From Orthonyx spaldingii (taxonomy: Eukaryota > Chordata > Aves > Passeriformes > Orthonychidae): DNA of 64,000 bases. Positions 62,360 to 64,000 of the stretch are shown in pieces. The position numbers were made by a program, and so were the translations under genes. The notes under the pieces were generated by a model. That model did no database searches and was not told the DNA's origin. It was given only the letters and a program-made list of their open reading frames with translations. The stretch spans positions 344,779-408,778 of the forward strand of contig VZTJ01000306.1 of NCBI GenBank assembly GCA_013397795.1. The letters are read 5' to 3'. Every line of letters begins with the position of its first letter. Within the stretch, counting starts at the first letter, position 1.

Positions 62360-64000
62360 GTAAGTAAATAATATTATACAACAGGGATAGCATTGGGGGT
62401 TTCTTATCATTGATAGCTAGTCTTAGGCACAGTCTGGAAATAAAGTTTGTAGCTCACACTTTTCTGGTGTTGGTAGAGGACCAGAAGAAATCCCATCTTC
62501 TGGGAAGCCTGGGATTCCTTCCCACTCTCTGTCTCTGTGATTGTTAATGGGTCAGGAACAAAAAGTTCTCAGGTCTCACATTCGTTCAGGATTTCTGAAG
62601 CTAATTCTTGGCAGCCCCACAGATTTCCTGGGTGATCTGGGCGATATTGTTTCCTCTCACATTATCTAAGTTTCCTCAATAGTTCCTTGTTAACACTGAT
62701 TGTCTATTTAGATAGACTTTTAAGGAGTAGGATATAAAAGATTAGGGCTTTATGGCTTTTCTGTGCAGGGCCCATCTTTAGTCTCCTTATGCTGTGGCAA
62801 TGAAATTATTACAGCACATGAATGAGCTCGTTCAGCGTTGTGGAGTCAGGTTTCCTGCACCACGGGGCAGTGCCTCACTGCGGGATAGTTTTTCACTGCC
62901 CCAGAGGCTGTTTGCTGGCAAGTCTCCAAAGGGAACTATAGAGATTGAGGCCAGTGATTTCCAGATAATTTGTCTGTGCTGTGGAGCTCATCACTCTTGG
63001 GAGTGATTCCATAATCCTTTCCAGGGACTGTGGATGCCTTTAAGGCTTGTGGAGGAAAGGCAATCCATGAGTTTTCAACAAACCCTTCAGACAGCCGTGT
63101 TGGCTTTTGATCCACACCAGAAAGTGATGAGGATCACTGCAGCAAGGTGTGGTGGGGGAGCAGTGTTTCATCTCTGTATCTTGCAAGATGCAGTGAGGGA
63201 TGGAAGAGTGTGTTTGTCCTTCCCTTCTGAAGAAGCCAGCCGTGCAGGAGGTGGGATATCAGAGAGGTCCAAGACTCTGCTCTGAAGCAGGGCGAAGAAA
63301 TCCTGGTTTAGATCCCCACATTCTTTGAGTGCCCAACTCCCCGGGCTACTGTATTCTGAACAATCCTTTCTTCATCTCTGTCTCTTTATGGATTTTTTCA
63401 CATCTGTTTTTCAGTCCCGTTAGGCTGCAATCCTGACGTGTGTTGCAATATCTCGCTGTTGAGAATCTGTCAGTACTAAGGAGGTTTGGCTACAAACTCT
63501 GCTCTGACCTGGCCATTTGGATCCTGTGCTTTGAAAGAGCTCTTGCAAAGCTGAGAAGAGAGACTGACTAAGGTTTTTCTGATAAATTACTTTTTCACCA
63601 AAATTATGCATCTTCAGAGAGATAAAACAATTCACAACTGCAGATTGAATTTGGCAAACAGCTTTAAATCCTCCACAATTAGTAAACAAAATCTTCCTAA
63701 ATTTCAACACTTTCGAACTACTGGCAAATTTTAAACACCAGGTTTTAAAAAATTTTCTAATGTGATTATTCTGAAAGTTTAAAAATACTTGAAGTTTTAT
63801 AACATTGTTTCAGGATTAATGAAATGTTTGGTATGATCCAAATATATTTTTAGTTTCAGGAGTCTGTTACTGTATTTTAGGTCTTGTTGTTGGAAAAAAT
63901 ACAAATGTTTTCACTCCAGGTTGACCTACACTACACCATTATTATTATTATTACCTTTATTTTTATCATCTTTGTATTTATGATATATTATATTATATTA
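62360..64000. other. Right edge, nothing recognised
   Basis: No exon identified. Open frames at 63034-63285 (plus) and 63420-63710 (minus) resemble no known family. If the CpG patch to the left is a promoter, this would be the first intron of a plus-strand gene running out of the window. Confidence 0.5.
63938..64000 (+). repeat. (ATT)5 and TATAT-rich run at the window edge
   Basis: ATT is repeated five times at 63938-63953, and an AT-only TATATTA-type run reaches the last base. The AT run may continue past the window. Confidence 0.85.

Overview
The window looks like bird nuclear DNA: moderately AT-rich, very few interspersed repeats, one worn CR1 (chicken-repeat LINE) remnant, and a vertebrate gene split into short exons with classic GT..AG introns. 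Two isolated N bases (9022 and 12678) are consensus ambiguities in the assembly. There is no sign of operons, phage, plasmid, CRISPR or rRNA/tRNA genes.

The only gene I can identify with confidence is PDILT (protein disulfide isomerase-like, testis expressed). It lies on the minus strand from about 57.66 kb down to 43.01 kb. I assembled ten coding exons by hand. All nine internal junctions keep frame, and every intron uses GT..AG. The recovered part encodes 457 residues: most of the first thioredoxin (a) domain, the b, b' and a' domains, and a short tail ending in EKEL, an ER-retrieval signal. Both CXXC redox sites are degenerate (SQSS and SHEC), as is typical of this family. The exon(s) with the signal peptide and first strands of domain a were not found. 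They should lie above 57.66 kb.

At 62.03-62.36 kb there is a small CpG-enriched patch with a consensus splice donor facing out on each side, one per strand. It could be a bidirectional promoter serving PDILT to the left and an unseen plus-strand gene to the right, but this is inference.

The left two thirds (1-42.9 kb) hold no gene I recognise. They contain simple repeats, several AT-rich TAATTA-dense blocks that resemble conserved non-coding elements, an isolated CpG-rich island at 36.43-36.88 kb with an 11-bp tandem repeat, and one speculative minus-strand terminal exon at 7386-7757. In human the gene next to the PDILT 3' end is UMOD. No zona-pellucida or EGF-type exon was recognised here in 43 kb. 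Nothing in the window amounts to a clear new biological system. The most useful leads are the orphan CpG island, the possible bidirectional promoter, the redox-dead PDI with its short tail, and the candidate unknown exon.
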